Positions 12,376 through 24,467 of a DNA stretch of 64,000 nucleotides are shown here, in pieces. Made by a program: the position numbers and the translations under genes. Source of the stretch: Hyperoodon ampullatus (lineage: Eukaryota > Chordata > Mammalia > Artiodactyla > Ziphiidae); assembly GCA_949752795.1 (NCBI GenBank), contig CATKHW010000427.1, positions 1,550,001 through 1,614,000 of the forward strand. The letters are read 5' to 3'. The first letter of the stretch is position 1, and every line of letters begins with the position of its first letter. The notes under the pieces were generated by a model, which saw nothing but the letters and a program-made list of their open reading frames with translations, was not told the DNA's origin and searched no databases.

Positions 12376-13147
12376 TGCATCATTGTCGAAGTTGTGCCCC
12401 TCTTCCTGTGCTTTAAAGGCGATTCCAACGTACCTCTTGAAATCTGTTTCCTGCTATTCTGCCTCGCTTTCAAGTCCGCCTCGTTGCCTTCCCTCAACAG
12501 ATTATGGACGATAGTTGTCCTTTATTACTCGGCCAGTTTGTGAATTGCTGTGCCCCTGAGCTCCATTTTTCAACTCGTTTTTGGTGAGCTGACCGCAAGT
12601 CCAAAATTTTGGTTCAGGATCTATACTGATTCCCGGTGGGTGGCTGAGACTTTGGTTAATTCTTCTTCCTGCCGGGAAATTACAGTGATATGTGCCTGTC
12701 CAAATGCCTAACAGCTACTCTCTCATTGGTTCTCCCTCTTCCCTTTCATCCTCTGCCAAATTGGCAACCTGTGCGAACCAGGAGGTTAAAGGGGATGTCT
12801 CTCCAAGTTGGGAGGTTGATAATAAAGCAGATGGAAAGTCAAACCGGAGCACCAGGAGAGGGACTATTCGTTGAGTTTTAGAAACCTTTCGTATTCACAG
12901 TGTGTCCGTTCTCTAGGATTCCCGTACATGTTATATCTGTAGTAATATTCCCTTCAACCTGGAGAGTTGGGACCCATGGAATGTGTGCCATGCATTATTG
13001 CTTTAAAGGGTGTGCATTTGCTCACCCAATCTCACCAATCCTCTCAGTCCCAAGTGTCCAGCCTTATGCCACATCCAGCTGTCATTGTAGATAGGGTCAT
13101 TTCAGGTTTCATCAGAGACCCTGAAGGAATTGTAAAGAATTTCCCAG
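12376..13147. other. Unassigned part of the unit (reference copy)
   Basis: About 770 bp between the palindrome and the L1 tail. Its short open frames on both strands (for example + 12692-12874 and + 12967-13167) lack recognisable protein similarity, and their counterparts are shifted or interrupted in other units. I see no tRNA-derived SINE boxes, LTR ends or internal subrepeats. It holds most of the marks that separate families A and B. The same statement applies to the equivalent stretch of every unit. Confidence 0.7.
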
Positions 13148-14028
13148 TTTTTTTGTTTTATTTTTGAAATTCCTTTTTATAGTGGGTTTGAGCTGATTCT
13201 CGCTGCCATATTTATCCCAGTCTAGACACACTTGATTCCCTTACGGAGACATATCAATACATAGGTTTTAAGATTCTTACTAGTCAGATATATTCCTCTG
13301 CGGGAAATATGGGGTTTTGAGTCCCTTTCACTGAGGAAGGTGTAGGTCTTGTCTATTCCATAGTTGGTTTTTGGAACGGTACCTGTGCTTATATCAAACT
13401 CTGGTTTTATGCATCACCCCACCTCTCCTTCCCCCTTAAGCAGGCATAAGAGTGTTTTCTAAATGTGAGACACTGTTCTCTTTCCTAACTCAGTTCAAGT
13501 GTAGCCATGTTTACAGGATCTTCATAAGTGATATCTTATGATAAGTTTCTTTTTCTGTGTGACTTATTTCACTTAGAATCATCGTACCTGAATCCACCCA
13601 TTTTGCTGCTACTGGTCTTATGACATTGATTTCATGGCTGAGGGATATTCCATCGTACGTAAGTACCACAATTTTTTGAACCATTTTTATATTTCCTGGG
13701 ATATTTAAGGTGTACCCAAGTTGAGGTCCTTGTAAGCAGTGCAGCCCTAAATTTTGGGGTGGCTGTGTCTTTTTGATTTTCAGTTTTCCCAAGGTATATT
13801 CCCTAGACTGGAAGTGCCCTTGGCTCTGTAGCTCTGTTGTTTACTTGTTTTAGGGAACACAATGCACTCCTCCAGAGAGGCAGTTGGCAATTTACATCCC
13901 GCCCATCAGCATAACAAGGCTCCCTGTTCTCCAGGGCCTGTCTTGCCTTTCTGGTTTTTACACATTTTGTGGATGTCCCTTTTGACCGGTGAGAAGTGAT
14001 ACTTCTTTGTAGTGCAGATTTGCATTGC
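13148..14028 (-). mobile_element. Fossil LINE-1 3' end, 5'-truncated, antisense (reference copy)
   Basis: Read on the minus strand this is the end of a LINE-1: the C-terminal ORF2 code (14028 down to 13511), a 3' UTR of about 360 bp (13510-13148), and an A-rich tail seen on the plus strand as TTTTTTTGTTTTATTTTT. Landmarks I recognise from mammalian L1 are GATTTGCATTGC, GACCGGTGGGAAGTGATAC, GGCAATTTACATCCCGCCC and TGGCTGAGGGATATTCC. In the 3' UTR, GATATCACTTAT and a GGGGGAAGGAGAGGTGGGG purine tract match the cetartiodactyl-type layout as I remember it. I see no target-site duplication, so the original insertion flanks are lost. Every unit has the same segment. Confidence 0.88.
13511..14028 (-). 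pseudogene. L1 ORF2 C-terminal remnant, broken (reference copy)
   Basis: Minus-strand translation keeps the order of the L1 ORF2p C-terminus: QCKSALQRSITSHRSKG (as in the 'MQIKTTMRYHLTPVR' region), QLPLWRSALCSLK (PLW motif), GIYLGK, AALLTRTSTW and finally MILSEISHTEKETYHKISLM. It is not functional. A TAG stop at 13805-13803 precedes GIYLGK, and a frameshift near 13715 moves the last ~50 codons to another frame. The Cys/His residues of the C-terminal cysteine-rich motif are mostly gone, and the endonuclease and reverse transcriptase domains are absent because the element is 5'-truncated. The stop and frameshift appear in nearly all units, so they predate the array. Confidence 0.85.
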
Positions 14029-14039
14029 CCGCTTGCTTG

Positions 14040-15777
14040 CTTGGCCAAAAAGGGCGTATGTGTTTTCTCCTGAATATATTCAGGAGAAAACGCATACGCC
14101 CTTTTTGGCCAAGTGCATCATTGTCGAAGTTGTGCCCCTCTTCCTGTGCTTTAAAGGCGATTCCAACGTACCTCTTGAAATCTGTTTCCTGCTATTCTGC
14201 CTCGCTTTCAACTCCGCCTCGTTGACTTCCCTCAACAGATTTTTGGACGATAGTTGTCCTTTATTACTCGGCCAGTTTGTGAATTGCTGTGCCCCTGAGC
14301 TCCATTTTTCAACTCGTTTTTGGTGAGCTGACCGCAAGTCCAAAATTTTGGTTCAGGATCTATACTGATTCCCGGTGGGTGGCTGAGACTTTGGTTAATT
14401 CTTCTTCCTGCCGGGAAATTACAGTGATATGTGCCCGTCCAAATGCCTTACAGCTACTCTCTCATTGGTTCTCCCTCTTCCCTTTCATCCTCTGCCAAAT
14501 TGGCAACCTGTGCGAACCAGGAGGTTAAAGGGGCTGTCTCTCCAAGTTGGGAGGTTGATAATAAAGCAGATGAAAGTCAAACCGGAGCACCAGGAGAGGG
14601 ACTATTCATTGAGTTTTAGAAACCTTTCGTATTCACAGTGTGTCCGTTCTCTAGGATTCCCGTACATGTTATATCTGTAGTAATATTCCCTTCAACCTGG
14701 AGAGTTGGGACCCATGGAATGTGTGCCATGCATTATTGCTTTAAAGGGTCTGCATTTGCTCACCCAATCTCACCAATCCTCTCAGTCCCAAGTGTCCAGC
14801 CTTATGCCACATCCAGCTGTCATTGTAGATAGGGTCATTTCAGGTTTCATCAGAGACCCTGAAGGAATTGTAAAGAATTTCCCAGTTTTTTTGTTTTATT
14901 TTTGAAATTCCTTTTTATAGTGGGTTTGAGCTGATTCTCGCTGCCATATTTATCCCAGTCTAGACACACTTGATTCCCTCACGGAGACATATCAATACAG
15001 AGGTTTTAAGATTCTTACTAGTCAGATATATTCCTCTGCGGGAAATATGGGGTTTAGAGTCCCTTTCACTGAGGAAGGTGTAGGTCTTGTCTATTCCATA
15101 GTTGATTTTTGGAACGGTACCTGTGCTTATATCAAACTCTGGTTTTATGCATCACCCCACCTCTCCTTCCCCCTTAAGCAGGCATAAGAGTGTTTTCTAA
15201 ATGTGAGACACTGTTCTCTTTCCTAACTCAGTTCAAGTGTAGCCATGTTTACAGGATCTTCATAAGTGACATCTTATGATAAGTTTCTTTTTCTCTGTGA
15301 CTTATTTCACTTAGAATCATCGTACCTGAATCCACCCATTTTGCTGCTACTGGTCTTATGACATTGATTTCATGGCTGAGGGATATTCCATCGTACGTAA
15401 GTACCACAATTTTTTGAACCATTTTTATATTTCCTGGGATATTTAAGGTGTACCCAAGTTGAGGTCCTTGTAAGCAGTGCAGCCCTAAATTTTGGGGTGG
15501 CTGTGTCTTTTTGATTTTCAGTTTTCCCAAGGTATATTCCCTAGACTGGAAGTGCCCTTGGCTCTGTAGCTCTGTTGTTTACTTGTTTTAGGGAACACAA
15601 TGCACTCCTCCAGAGAGGCAGTTGGCAATTTACATCCCGCCCATCAGCATAACAAGGCTCCCTGTTCTCCAGGGCCTGTCTTGCCTTTCTGGTTTTTACA
15701 CATTTTGTGGATGTCCCTTTTGACCGGTGGGAAGTGATACTTCTTTGTAGTGCAGATTTGCATTGCCCGCTTGCTTG
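14040..15777. repeat. Satellite unit 9, family B (trimer member a, copy 2)
   Basis: Repeats unit 6 at a lag of 5,214 bp with all of its private marks, including the GTG palindrome variant (14040-14113) and the deletion in GCAGATGAAAG (near 14565). Antisense L1 is at 14886-15766. One difference noticed is TAGTTGATTTTTGG near 15100, where unit 6 has TAGTTGGTTTTTGG. Confidence 0.95.
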
Positions 15778-17515
15778 CTTGGCCAAAAAGGGCGTATGCG
15801 TTTTCTCCTGAATATATTCAGGAGAAAACGCATACACCCTTTTTGGCCAAGTGCATCATTGTCGAAGTTGTGCCCCTCTTCCTGTGCTTTAAAGGCGATT
15901 CCAAGGTACCTCTTGAAATCTGTTTCCTGCTATTCTGCCTCGCTTTCAAGTCCGCCTCGTTGCCTTCCCTCAACAGATTATGGACGATAGTTGTCCTTTA
16001 TTACTCGGCCAGTTTGTGAATTGCTGTGCCCCTGAGCTCCATTTTTCAACTCGTTTTTGGTGAGCTGACCGCAAGTCCAAAATTTTGGTTCAGGATCTAT
16101 ACTGATTCCCGGTGGGTGGCTGAGACTTTGGTTAATTCTTCTTCCTGCCGGGAAATTACAGTGATATGTGCCTGTCCAAATGCCTAACAGCTACTCTCTC
16201 ATTGGTTCTCCCTCTTCCCTTTCATCCTCTGCCAAATTGGCAACCTGTGCGAACCAGGAGGTTAAAGGGGATGTCTCTCCAAGTTGGGAGGTTGATAATA
16301 AAGCAGATGGAAAGTTAAACCGGAGCACCAGGAGAGGGACTATTCGTTGAGTTTTAGAAACCTTTCATATTCACAGTGTGTCCGTTCTCTAGGATTCCCA
16401 TACATGTTATATCTGTAGTAATATTCCCTTCAACCTGGAGTGTTGGGACACATGGAATGTGTGCCATGCATTATTGCTTTAAAGGGTCTGCATTTGCTCA
16501 CCCAATCTCACCAATCCTCGCAGTCCCAAGTGTCCAGCCTTATGCCACATCCAGCTGTCATTGTAGATAGGGTCATTTCAGGTTTCATCAGCGACCCTGA
16601 AGGAATTGTAAAGAATTTCCCAGTTTTTTTGTTTTATTTTTGAAATTCCTTTTTATAGTGGGTTTGAGCTGATTCTCGCTGCCATATTTATCCCAGTCTA
16701 GACACACTTGATTCCCTTACGGACACATATCAATACATAGGTTTTAAGATTCTTACTAGTCAGATATATTCCTCTGCGGGAAATATGGGGTTTTGAGTCC
16801 CTTTCACTGAGGAAGGTGTAGGTCTTGTCTATTCCATAGTTGGTTTTTGGAACGGTACCTGTGCTTATATCAAACTCTGGTTTTATGCATCACCCCACCT
16901 CTCCTTCCCCCTTAAGCAGGCATAAGAGTGTTTTCTAAATGTGAGACACTGTTCTCTTTCCTAACTCAGTTCAAGTGTAGCCATGTTTACAGGATCTTCA
17001 TAAGTGACATCTTATGATAAGTTTCTTTTTCTGTGTGACTTATTTCACTTAGAATCATCGTACCTGAATCCACCCATTTTGCTGCTACTGGTCTTATGAC
17101 ATTGATTTCATGGCTGAGGGATATTCCATCGTACGTAAGTACCACAATTTTTTGAACCATTTTTATATTTCCTGGGATATTTAAGGTGTACCCAAGTTGA
17201 GGTCCTTGTAAGCAGTGCAGCCCTAAATTTTGGGGTGGCTGTGTCTTTTTGATTTTCAGTTTTCCCAAGGTATATTCCCTAGACTGGAAGTGCCCTTGGC
17301 TCTGTAGCTCTGTTGTTTACTTGTTTTAGGGAACACAATGCACTCCTCCAGAGAGGCAGTTGGCAATTTACATCCCGCCCATCAGCATAACAAGGCTCCC
17401 TGTTCTCCAGGGCCTGTCTTGCCTTTCTGGTTTTTACACATTTTGTGGATGTCCCTTTTGACCGGTGGGAAGTGATACTTCTTTGTAGTGCAGATTTGCA
17501 TTGCCCGCTTGCTTG
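15778..17515. repeat. Satellite unit 10, family B (trimer member b, copy 2)
   Basis: Repeats unit 7 at a lag of 5,214 bp. The palindrome at 15778-15851 has the same right-arm CACCC transition but a normal centre. Antisense L1 is at 16624-17504. Differences from unit 7 noticed are CCAAGGTACC near 15901 (against CCAACGTACC) and CTCGTTGCC near 15955 (against CTCATTGCC). Confidence 0.95.
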
Positions 17516-19253
17516 CTTGGCCAAAAAGGGCGTATGCGTTTTCTCCTGAATATATTCAGGAGAAAACGCATACGCCCTTTTTGGCCAAGTGCATCATTGT
17601 CGAAGTTGTGCCCCTCTTCCTGTGCTTTAAAGGCGATTCCAACGTACCTCTTGAAATCTGTTTCCTGCTATTCTGCCTCGCTTTCAAGTCCGCCTCGTTG
17701 CCTTCCCTCAACAGATTATGGACGATAGTTGTCCTTTATTACTCGGCCAGTTTGTGAATTGCTGTGCCCCTGAGCTCCATTTTTCAACTCGTTTTTGGTG
17801 AGCTGACCGCAAGTCCAAAATTTTGGTTCAGGATCTATACTGATTCCCGGTGGGTGGCTGAGACTTTGGTTAATTCTTCTTCCTGCCGGGAAATTACAGT
17901 GATATGTGCCTGTCCAAATGCCTAACAGCTACTCTCTCATTGGTTCTCCCTCTTCCCTTTCATCCTCTGCCAAATTGGCAACCTGTGCGAACCAGGAGGT
18001 TAAAGGGTCTGTCTCTCCATGTTGGGAGGTTGATAATAAAGCAGATGGAAAGTCAAACCGGAGGACCAGGAGAGGGACTATTCGTTGAGTTTTAGAAACC
18101 TTTCGTATTCACAGTGTGTCCGTTCTCTAGGATTCCCATACATGTTATATCTGTAGTAATATTCCCTTCAACCTGGAGAGTTGGGACCCATGGAATGTGT
18201 GCCATGCATTATTGCTTTAAAGGGTCTGCATTTGCTCACCCAGTCTCACCAATCCTCTCAGTCCCAAGTGTCCAGCCTTATGCCACATACAGCTGTCATT
18301 GTAGATAGGGTCATTTCAGGTTTCATCAGAGACCCTGAAGGAATTGTAAAGAATTTCCCAGTTTTTTTGTTTTATTTTTGAAATTCCTTTTTATAGTGGG
18401 TTTGAGCTGATTCTCGCTGCCATATTTATCCCAGTCTAGACACACTTGATTCCCTTACGGAGACATATCAATACATAGGTTTTAAGATTATTACTAGTCA
18501 GATATATTCCTCTGCGGGAAATATGGGGTTTTGAGTCCCTTTCACTGAGGAAGGTGTAGGTCTTGTCTATTCCATAGTTGGTTTTTGGAACGGTACCTGT
18601 GCTTATATCAAACTCTGGTTTTATGCATCACCCCACCTCTCCTTCCCCCTTAAGCAGGCATAAGAGTGTTTTCTAAATGTGAGACACTGTTCTCTTTCCT
18701 AACTCAGTTCAAGTGTAGCCATGTTTACAGGATCTTCATAAGTGATATCTTATGATAAGTTTCTTTTTCTGTGTGACTTATTTCACTTAGAATCATCGTA
18801 CCTGAATCCACCCATTTTGCTACTACTGGTCTTATGACATTGATTTCATGGCTGAGGGATATTCCATCGTACGTAAGTACCACAATTTTTTGAACCATTT
18901 TTATATTTCCTGGGATATTTAAGGTGTACCCAAGTTGAGGTCCTTGTAAGCAGTGCAGCCCTAAATTTTGGGGTGGCTGTGTCTTTTTGATTTTCAGTTT
19001 TCCCAAGGTATATTCCCTAGACTGGAAGTGCCCTTGGCTCTGTAGCTCTGTTGTTTACTTGTTTTAGGGAACACAATGCACTCCTCCAGAGAGGCAGTTG
19101 GCAATTTACATCCCGCCCATCAGCATAACAAGGCTCCCTGTTCTCCAGGGCCTGTCTTGCCTTTCTGGTTTTTACACATTTTGTGGATGTCCCTTTTGAC
19201 CGGTGGGAAGTGATACTTCTTTGTAGTGCAGATTTGCATTGCCTGCTTGCTTG
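17516..19253. repeat. Satellite unit 11, family B (trimer member c, copy 2, left part)
   Basis: Perfect palindrome at 17516-17589. It is identical in marks to unit 8 until about 18006, then departs (GGGTCTGTCTCTCCATG, GGAGGACCAGG, CCCATACATG, CACATACAG). Antisense L1 is at 18362-19242. The change from family B to family A lies between about 18440 and 19570. Confidence 0.95.
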
Positions 19254-20992
19254 CTTGGCCAAAAAGGGCGTATGCGTTTTCTCCTGAATATATTCAGGAG
19301 AAAACGCATACGCCCTTTTTGGCCAAGTGCATCATTGTCGAAGTTGTGCCCCTCTTCCTGTGCTTTAAAGGCGATTCCAACGTACCTCTTGAAATCTGTT
19401 TCCTGCTATTCTGCCTCGCTTTCAAATCCGCCTCGTTGCCTTCCCTCAACAGATATTTGGACGATAGTTGTCCTTTATTACTCGGCCAGTTTGTGAATTG
19501 CTGTGCCCCTGAGCTCCATTTTTCAACTCGTTTTAGATGAGCTGACCGCAAGTCCAAAATTTTGGTTCAGGACCTATACTGGTTCCCGGTGGGTGGCTGA
19601 GACTTTGGTTAATTCTTCTTCCTGCCGGGAAATTACAGTGATATGTGCCCGTCCAAATGCCTAACAGCTACTCTCTCATTGGTTCTCCCTCTTCCCTTTC
19701 ATCCTCTGCCAAATTGGCAACCTGTGCGAACCAGGAGGTTAAAGGGGCTGTCTCTCCAAGTTGGGAGGTTGATAGTAAAGCAGATGGAAAGTCAAACCGG
19801 AGCACCAGGAGAGGGACTATTCGTTGAGTTTTAGAAACCTTTCGTATTCACAGTGTGTCCGTTCTCTAGGTTTCCCGTACATGTTATAACTGTAGTAATA
19901 TTCCCTTCAACCTGGAGAGTTGGGACCCATGGAATGTGTGCCATGCATTATTGCTTTAAATGGTCTGCATTTGTTCACCCAATCTCACCAATCCTCTCAG
20001 TCCAAAGTGTCCAGCCTTATGCCACATCCAGCTGTCGTTGTAGATAGGGTCATTCCAGGTTTCATCAGAGACCCTGAAGGAATTGTAAAGAATTTCCCAG
20101 TTTTTTTGTTTTGTTTTTGAAATTCCTTTTTATAATGGGTTTGAGCTGATTCTCGCTGCCATGTTTATGCCATTCTAGACACACTTGATTCCCTTACGGA
20201 GACATATCAATACATAGGTTTTAAGATTCTTACTAGTCAGATATATTCCTCTGTGGGAAATATGGGGTTTTGAGTCCCTTTCACTGAGGAAGGTGTAGGT
20301 CTTGTCTATTCCATAGTTGGTTTTTGGAACGGTACCTGTGCTTATATCAAACTCTGGTTTTATGCATCACCCCACCTCTCCTTCCCCCTTAAGCAGGCAT
20401 AAGAGTGTTTTCTAAATGTGAGGCACTGTTCTCTTTCCTAACTCAGTTCAAGTGTAGCCATGTTTACAGGATCTTCATAAGTGATAACTTATGATAAGTT
20501 TCTTTTTCTCTGTGACTTATTTCACTTAGAATCATCGTACCTGAATCCACCCATTTTGCTGCTACTGGTGTTATGACATTGATTTCATGGCTGAGGGATA
20601 TTCCATCGTACGTAAGTACCACAAATTTTTGAACAATTTTTATATTTCCTGGGATATTTAAGGTGTACCCAAGTTGAGGTCCTTGTAAGCAGTGCAGCCC
20701 AAAATTTTGGGGTGGCTCTGTCTTATTGATTTTCAGTTTTTCCCAGGTATATTCCCTAGACTGGAAGTGCCCTTGGCTCTGTAGCTCTGTTGTTTACTTG
20801 TTTTAGGTAACAAAATGCACTCCTCCAGAGAGGCAGTTGGCAATTTACATCCCGTCCATCAGCATAACAAGGCTCCCTGTTCTCCAGGACCAGTCTTGCC
20901 TTTCTGGTTTTTACACATTTTGTGGATGTCCCGTTTGACCGGTGGGAAGTGATACTTCTTTGTAGTGGAGATATGCATTGCCCGCTTGCTTG
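19254..20992. repeat. Satellite unit 12, family A, dimer type A2
   Basis: Perfect palindrome at 19254-19327; antisense L1 at 20101-20981. It carries the A2 marks also seen in units 23, 25, 27 and 29: AGATATTTGG (near 19451), CGTTTTAGRTGAGC (near 19528), AAATGGTCTGC (near 19958) and TCCAAAGTG (near 20001). Confidence 0.95.
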
Positions 20993-22729
20993 CTTGGCCA
21001 AAAAGGGCGTATGCGTTTTCTCCTGAATATATTCAGGAGAAAACGCATACGCCCTTTTTGGCCAAGTGCATCATTGTCGAAGTTGTGCCCCTCTTCCTGT
21101 GCTTTAAAGGCGATTCCAACGTACCTCTTGAAATCTGTTTCCTGCTATTCTGCCTCGCTTTCAAGTCTGCCTCGTTGCCTTCCCTCAACAGATTTTTGGA
21201 CGATAGTTGTCCTTTATTACTCGACCAGTTTGTGAATTGCTGTGCCCCTGAGCTCCATTTTTCAACTCGTTTTTGGTGAGCTGACCGCAAGTCCAAAATT
21301 TTGGTTCAGGACTTCTGCTGGTTCCCGGTGGGGGGCTGAGACTTTGGTTAATTCATCTTCCTGCCGGGAAATTATAGTGATATGTGCCCGTCCAAATGCC
21401 TAACAGCTACTCTCTCATTGGTTCTCCCTCTTCCCTTTCATCCTCTGCCAAATTGGCAACCTGTGCGAACCAGGAGGTTAAAGAGGCTGTCTCTCCAAGT
21501 TGGGAGGTTGATAGTAAAGCAGGTGGAAAGTCAAACCGGAGCACCAGGAGAGGGACTATTCGTTGAGTTTTAGAAACCTTTCATATTCACTGTGTGTCCG
21601 TTCTCTAGGTTTCCCGTACATGTTATAACTGTAGTAATATTCCCTTCAACCTGGAGAGTTCGGACCCATGGAATGGGTGCCATGCATTAATGCTTTAAAG
21701 GTTCTGCATTTGTTCACCCAATCTCACCAATCCTCTCAGTCCAAGTGTCCCGCCTTATGCCACATCCAGCTGTCGTTGTAGATAGGGTCATTCCAGGTTT
21801 CATCAGAGACTCTGAAGGAATTGTAAAGAATTTCCCAGTTTTTTTGTTTTGTTTTTGAAATTCCTTTTTATAGTGTGTTTGAGCTGATTCTCGCTGCCAT
21901 GTTTATGCCAGTCTAGACATACTTGATTCCCTTACAGAGACATATCAAGACATAGGTTTTAAGATTCTTACTAGTCAGATATATTCCTCTGCTTGAAATA
22001 TGGGGGTTTGAGTCCCTTTCACTGAGGAAGTTGTAGGTCTTGCCTATTCCATAGTTGGTTTTTGGAACGGTACCTCTGCTTATATCAAACTCTGGTTTTA
22101 TGCAGCACCCCACCTCTCCTTCCCCTTAAGCAGGCATAAGAGTGTTTTCTAAATGTGAGACACTGTTCTCTTTCCTAACTCAGTTCAAGTGTAGCCATGT
22201 TTACAGGATCTTCATAAGTGATATCTTATGATAAGTTTCTTTTTCTCTGTGACTTATTTCACTTAGAATCATCGTACCTGAATCCACCCATTTTGCTGCT
22301 ACTGGTCTTATGACATTGATTTCATGGCTGAGGGATATTCCATCATACGTAAGTAGCATAATTTTTTGAACCATTTTTATATTTCCTTGGATATTTAAGG
22401 TGTACCCAAGTTGAGGTCCTTGTAAGCAGTGCAGCCCTAAATTTTGGGGTGGCTGTGTCTTTTTGATTTTCAGTTTTCCCAAGGTATATTCCCTAGACTG
22501 GAAGTGCCCTTGGCTCTGTAGCTCTGTTGTTTACTTGTTTTAGGGAACACAATGCACTCCTCCAGAGAGGCAGTTGGCAATTTACATCCCGCCCATCAGC
22601 ATAACAAGGCTCCCTGTTCTCCAGGGCCTGTCTTGCCTTTCTGGTTTTTACACATTTTGTGGATGTCCCTTTTGACCGGTGGGAAGTGATACTTCTTTGT
22701 AGTGCAGATTTGCATTGCCCTATTGCTTG
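20993..22729. repeat. Satellite unit 13, family A, dimer type A1
   Basis: Perfect palindrome at 20993-21066; antisense L1 at 21839-22718. It carries the A1 marks of units 22, 24, 26 and 28: CATTAATGC (near 21685), AGGTTCTGC, TCCAAGTGTCCCGCC (near 21741), CTTGCCTATTCC (near 22038) and GTACCTCTGC (near 22070). GGACTTCTGCTGG near 21309 is shared only with unit 24. Confidence 0.95.
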
Positions 22730-24467
22730 CTTGGCCAAAAAGGGCGTATGCGTTTTCTCCTGAATGTATTCAGGAGAAAACGCATACGCCCTTTTTGGCC
22801 AAGTGCATCATTGTCGAAGTTGTGCCCGTCTTCCTGTGCTTTAAAGGCGATTCCAACGTACCTCTTGAAATCTGTTTCCTGCTATTCTGCCTCGCTTTCA
22901 AGTCCGCCTCGTTGCCTTCCCTCAACAGATTTTTGGACGATAGTTGTCCTTTATTACTCGGCCAGTTTGTGAAATGCTGTGCCCCTGAGCTCCATTTTTC
23001 AACTCGTTTTTGGTGAGCTGACCGCAAGTCCAAAATTTTGGTTCAGGACCTATACTGGTTCCCGGTGGGGGCCTGAGACTTTGGTTAATTCTTCTTCCTG
23101 CCGGGAAATTACAGTGATATGTGTCTGTCCAAATGCCTAACAGCTACTCTCTCATTGGTTCTCCCTCTTCCCTTTCATCCTCTGCCAAATTGGCAACCTG
23201 TGCGAACCAGGAGGTTAAAGGGGCTGTCTCTCCAAGTTGGGAGGTTGATAGTAAAGCAGATGGAAAGTCAAACCGGAGCACCAGGAGAGGGACTATTCGT
23301 TGAGTTTTAGAAACCTTTCGTATTCACAGTGTGTCCGTTCTCTAGGTTTCCCGTACATGTTATAACTGTAGTAATATTCCCTTCAACCTGGAGAGTTGGG
23401 ACCCATGGAATGGGTGCCATGCATTATTGCTTTAAAGGGTCTGCATTTGTTCACCCAATCTCACCAATCCTCTCAGTCCCAAGTGTCCAGCCTTATGCCA
23501 CATCCAGCTGTCGTTGTAGATAGGGTCATTCCAGGTTTCATCAGAGACCCTGAAGGAATTGTAAAGAATTTCCCAGTTTTTTTGTTTTGTTTTTGAAATT
23601 CCTTTTTATAGTGGGTTTGAGCTGATTCTCGCTGCCATGTTTCTGCCAGTCTAGACACACTTGATTCCCTTACGGAGACATATCAATACATAGGTTTTAA
23701 GATTCTTACTAGTCAGATATATTCCTCTGCGGGAAATATGGGGTTTTGAGTCCCTTTCACTGAGGAAGGTGTAAGTCTTGTCTATTCCATAGTTGGTTTT
23801 TGGAACGGTACCTGTGCTTATATCAAACTCTGGTTTTATGCATCACCCCACCTCTCCTTCCCCCTTAAGCAGGCATAAGAGTGTTTTCTAAATGTGAGAC
23901 ACTGTTCTCTTTCCTAACTCAGTTCAAGTGTAGCCATGTTTACAGGATCTTCATAAGTGATATCTTATGATAAGTTTCTTTTTCTCTGTGACTTATTTCA
24001 CTTAGAATCATCGTACCTGAATCCACCCATTTTCTGCTACTGGTCTTATGACATTGATTTCATGGGTGAGGGATATTCCATCGTACGTAAGTACCACAAT
24101 TTTTTGAACCATTTTTATATTTCCTGGGATATTTAAGGTGTACCCAAGTTGAGGTCCTTGTAAGCAGTGCAGCCCTAAATTTTGGGGTGGCTGTGTCTTT
24201 TTGATTTTCAGTTTTCCCAAGGTATATTCCCTAGACTGGAAGTGCCCTTGGCTCTGTAGCTCTGTTCTTTACTTGTTTTAGGGAACACAATGTACTCCTC
24301 CAGAGAGGCAGTTGATAATTTACATCCCGCCCATCAGCATAACAAGGCTCCCTGTTCTCCAGGGCCTGTCTTGCCTTTCTGGTTTTTACACATTTTGTGG
24401 ATGTCCCTTTTGACCGGTGGGAAGTGATACTTCTTTGTAGTGCAGATTTGCATTGCCCTATTGCTTG
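22730..24467. repeat. Satellite unit 14, family A
   Basis: The palindrome at 22730-22803 has the central-G form. Antisense L1 is at 23577-24456. A one-base loss near 24033 (CATTTTCTGCTAC) adds another frameshift to the ORF2 remnant. Confidence 0.95.

Larger units (their letters stand above)
7290..12503. repeat. Three-unit duplication, copy 1
   Basis: This 5,214-bp segment is followed directly by a second copy. It begins within unit 5 and ends within unit 8; the exact breakpoints cannot be placed more tightly, because the sequence is repetitive. Shared private marks are listed under units 6 to 8. Confidence 0.9.
12302..14039. repeat. Satellite unit 8, family B (trimer member c, copy 1; reference unit)
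   Basis: Perfect palindrome at 12302-12375, unassigned sequence at 12376-13147, antisense L1 at 13148-14028. It is a clean example of the unit and is used below for the detailed part annotations. Its marks are AGATTATGG (near 12500), AAAGGGGATG (near 12788) and AAGGGTGTGC (near 13006). Confidence 0.95.
12504..17717. repeat. Three-unit duplication, copy 2
   Basis: Second copy at a lag of 5,214 bp. I noticed only about five substitutions between the copies (near 10449/15663, 10597/15811, 10690/15904, 10745/15959 and 9892/15106), so this is among the youngest events in the window. Identity at this lag continues to about 18006. Confidence 0.9.

Noticed and set aside
12274..12543. Open frame repeated in every unit from the GTGCAG anchor (89-104 codons)
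   Set aside because: It starts in antisense L1, crosses the palindrome and ends in unassigned sequence. Its 3' end changes frame in units 7, 8, 10 and 11, and changes between units show no preference for silent sites.
12601..12640. GGTTCAGGATC/GGTTCAGGACC as a Pol III B box, suggesting a tRNA-derived SINE
   Set aside because: It departs from the B-box consensus and no A box lies at the right spacing upstream. There is no SINE tail.
13141..13170. Target-site duplication flanking the L1 fragment
   Set aside because: The sequence beside the tail (AAAGAATTTCCCAG) has no match at the other L1 end near the palindrome.
13511..13792. 93-codon minus-strand frame as a satellite-encoded protein
   Set aside because: It is the frameshifted last part of L1 ORF2. 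Conservation between units reflects array homogenisation, and its start is not a conserved ATG.
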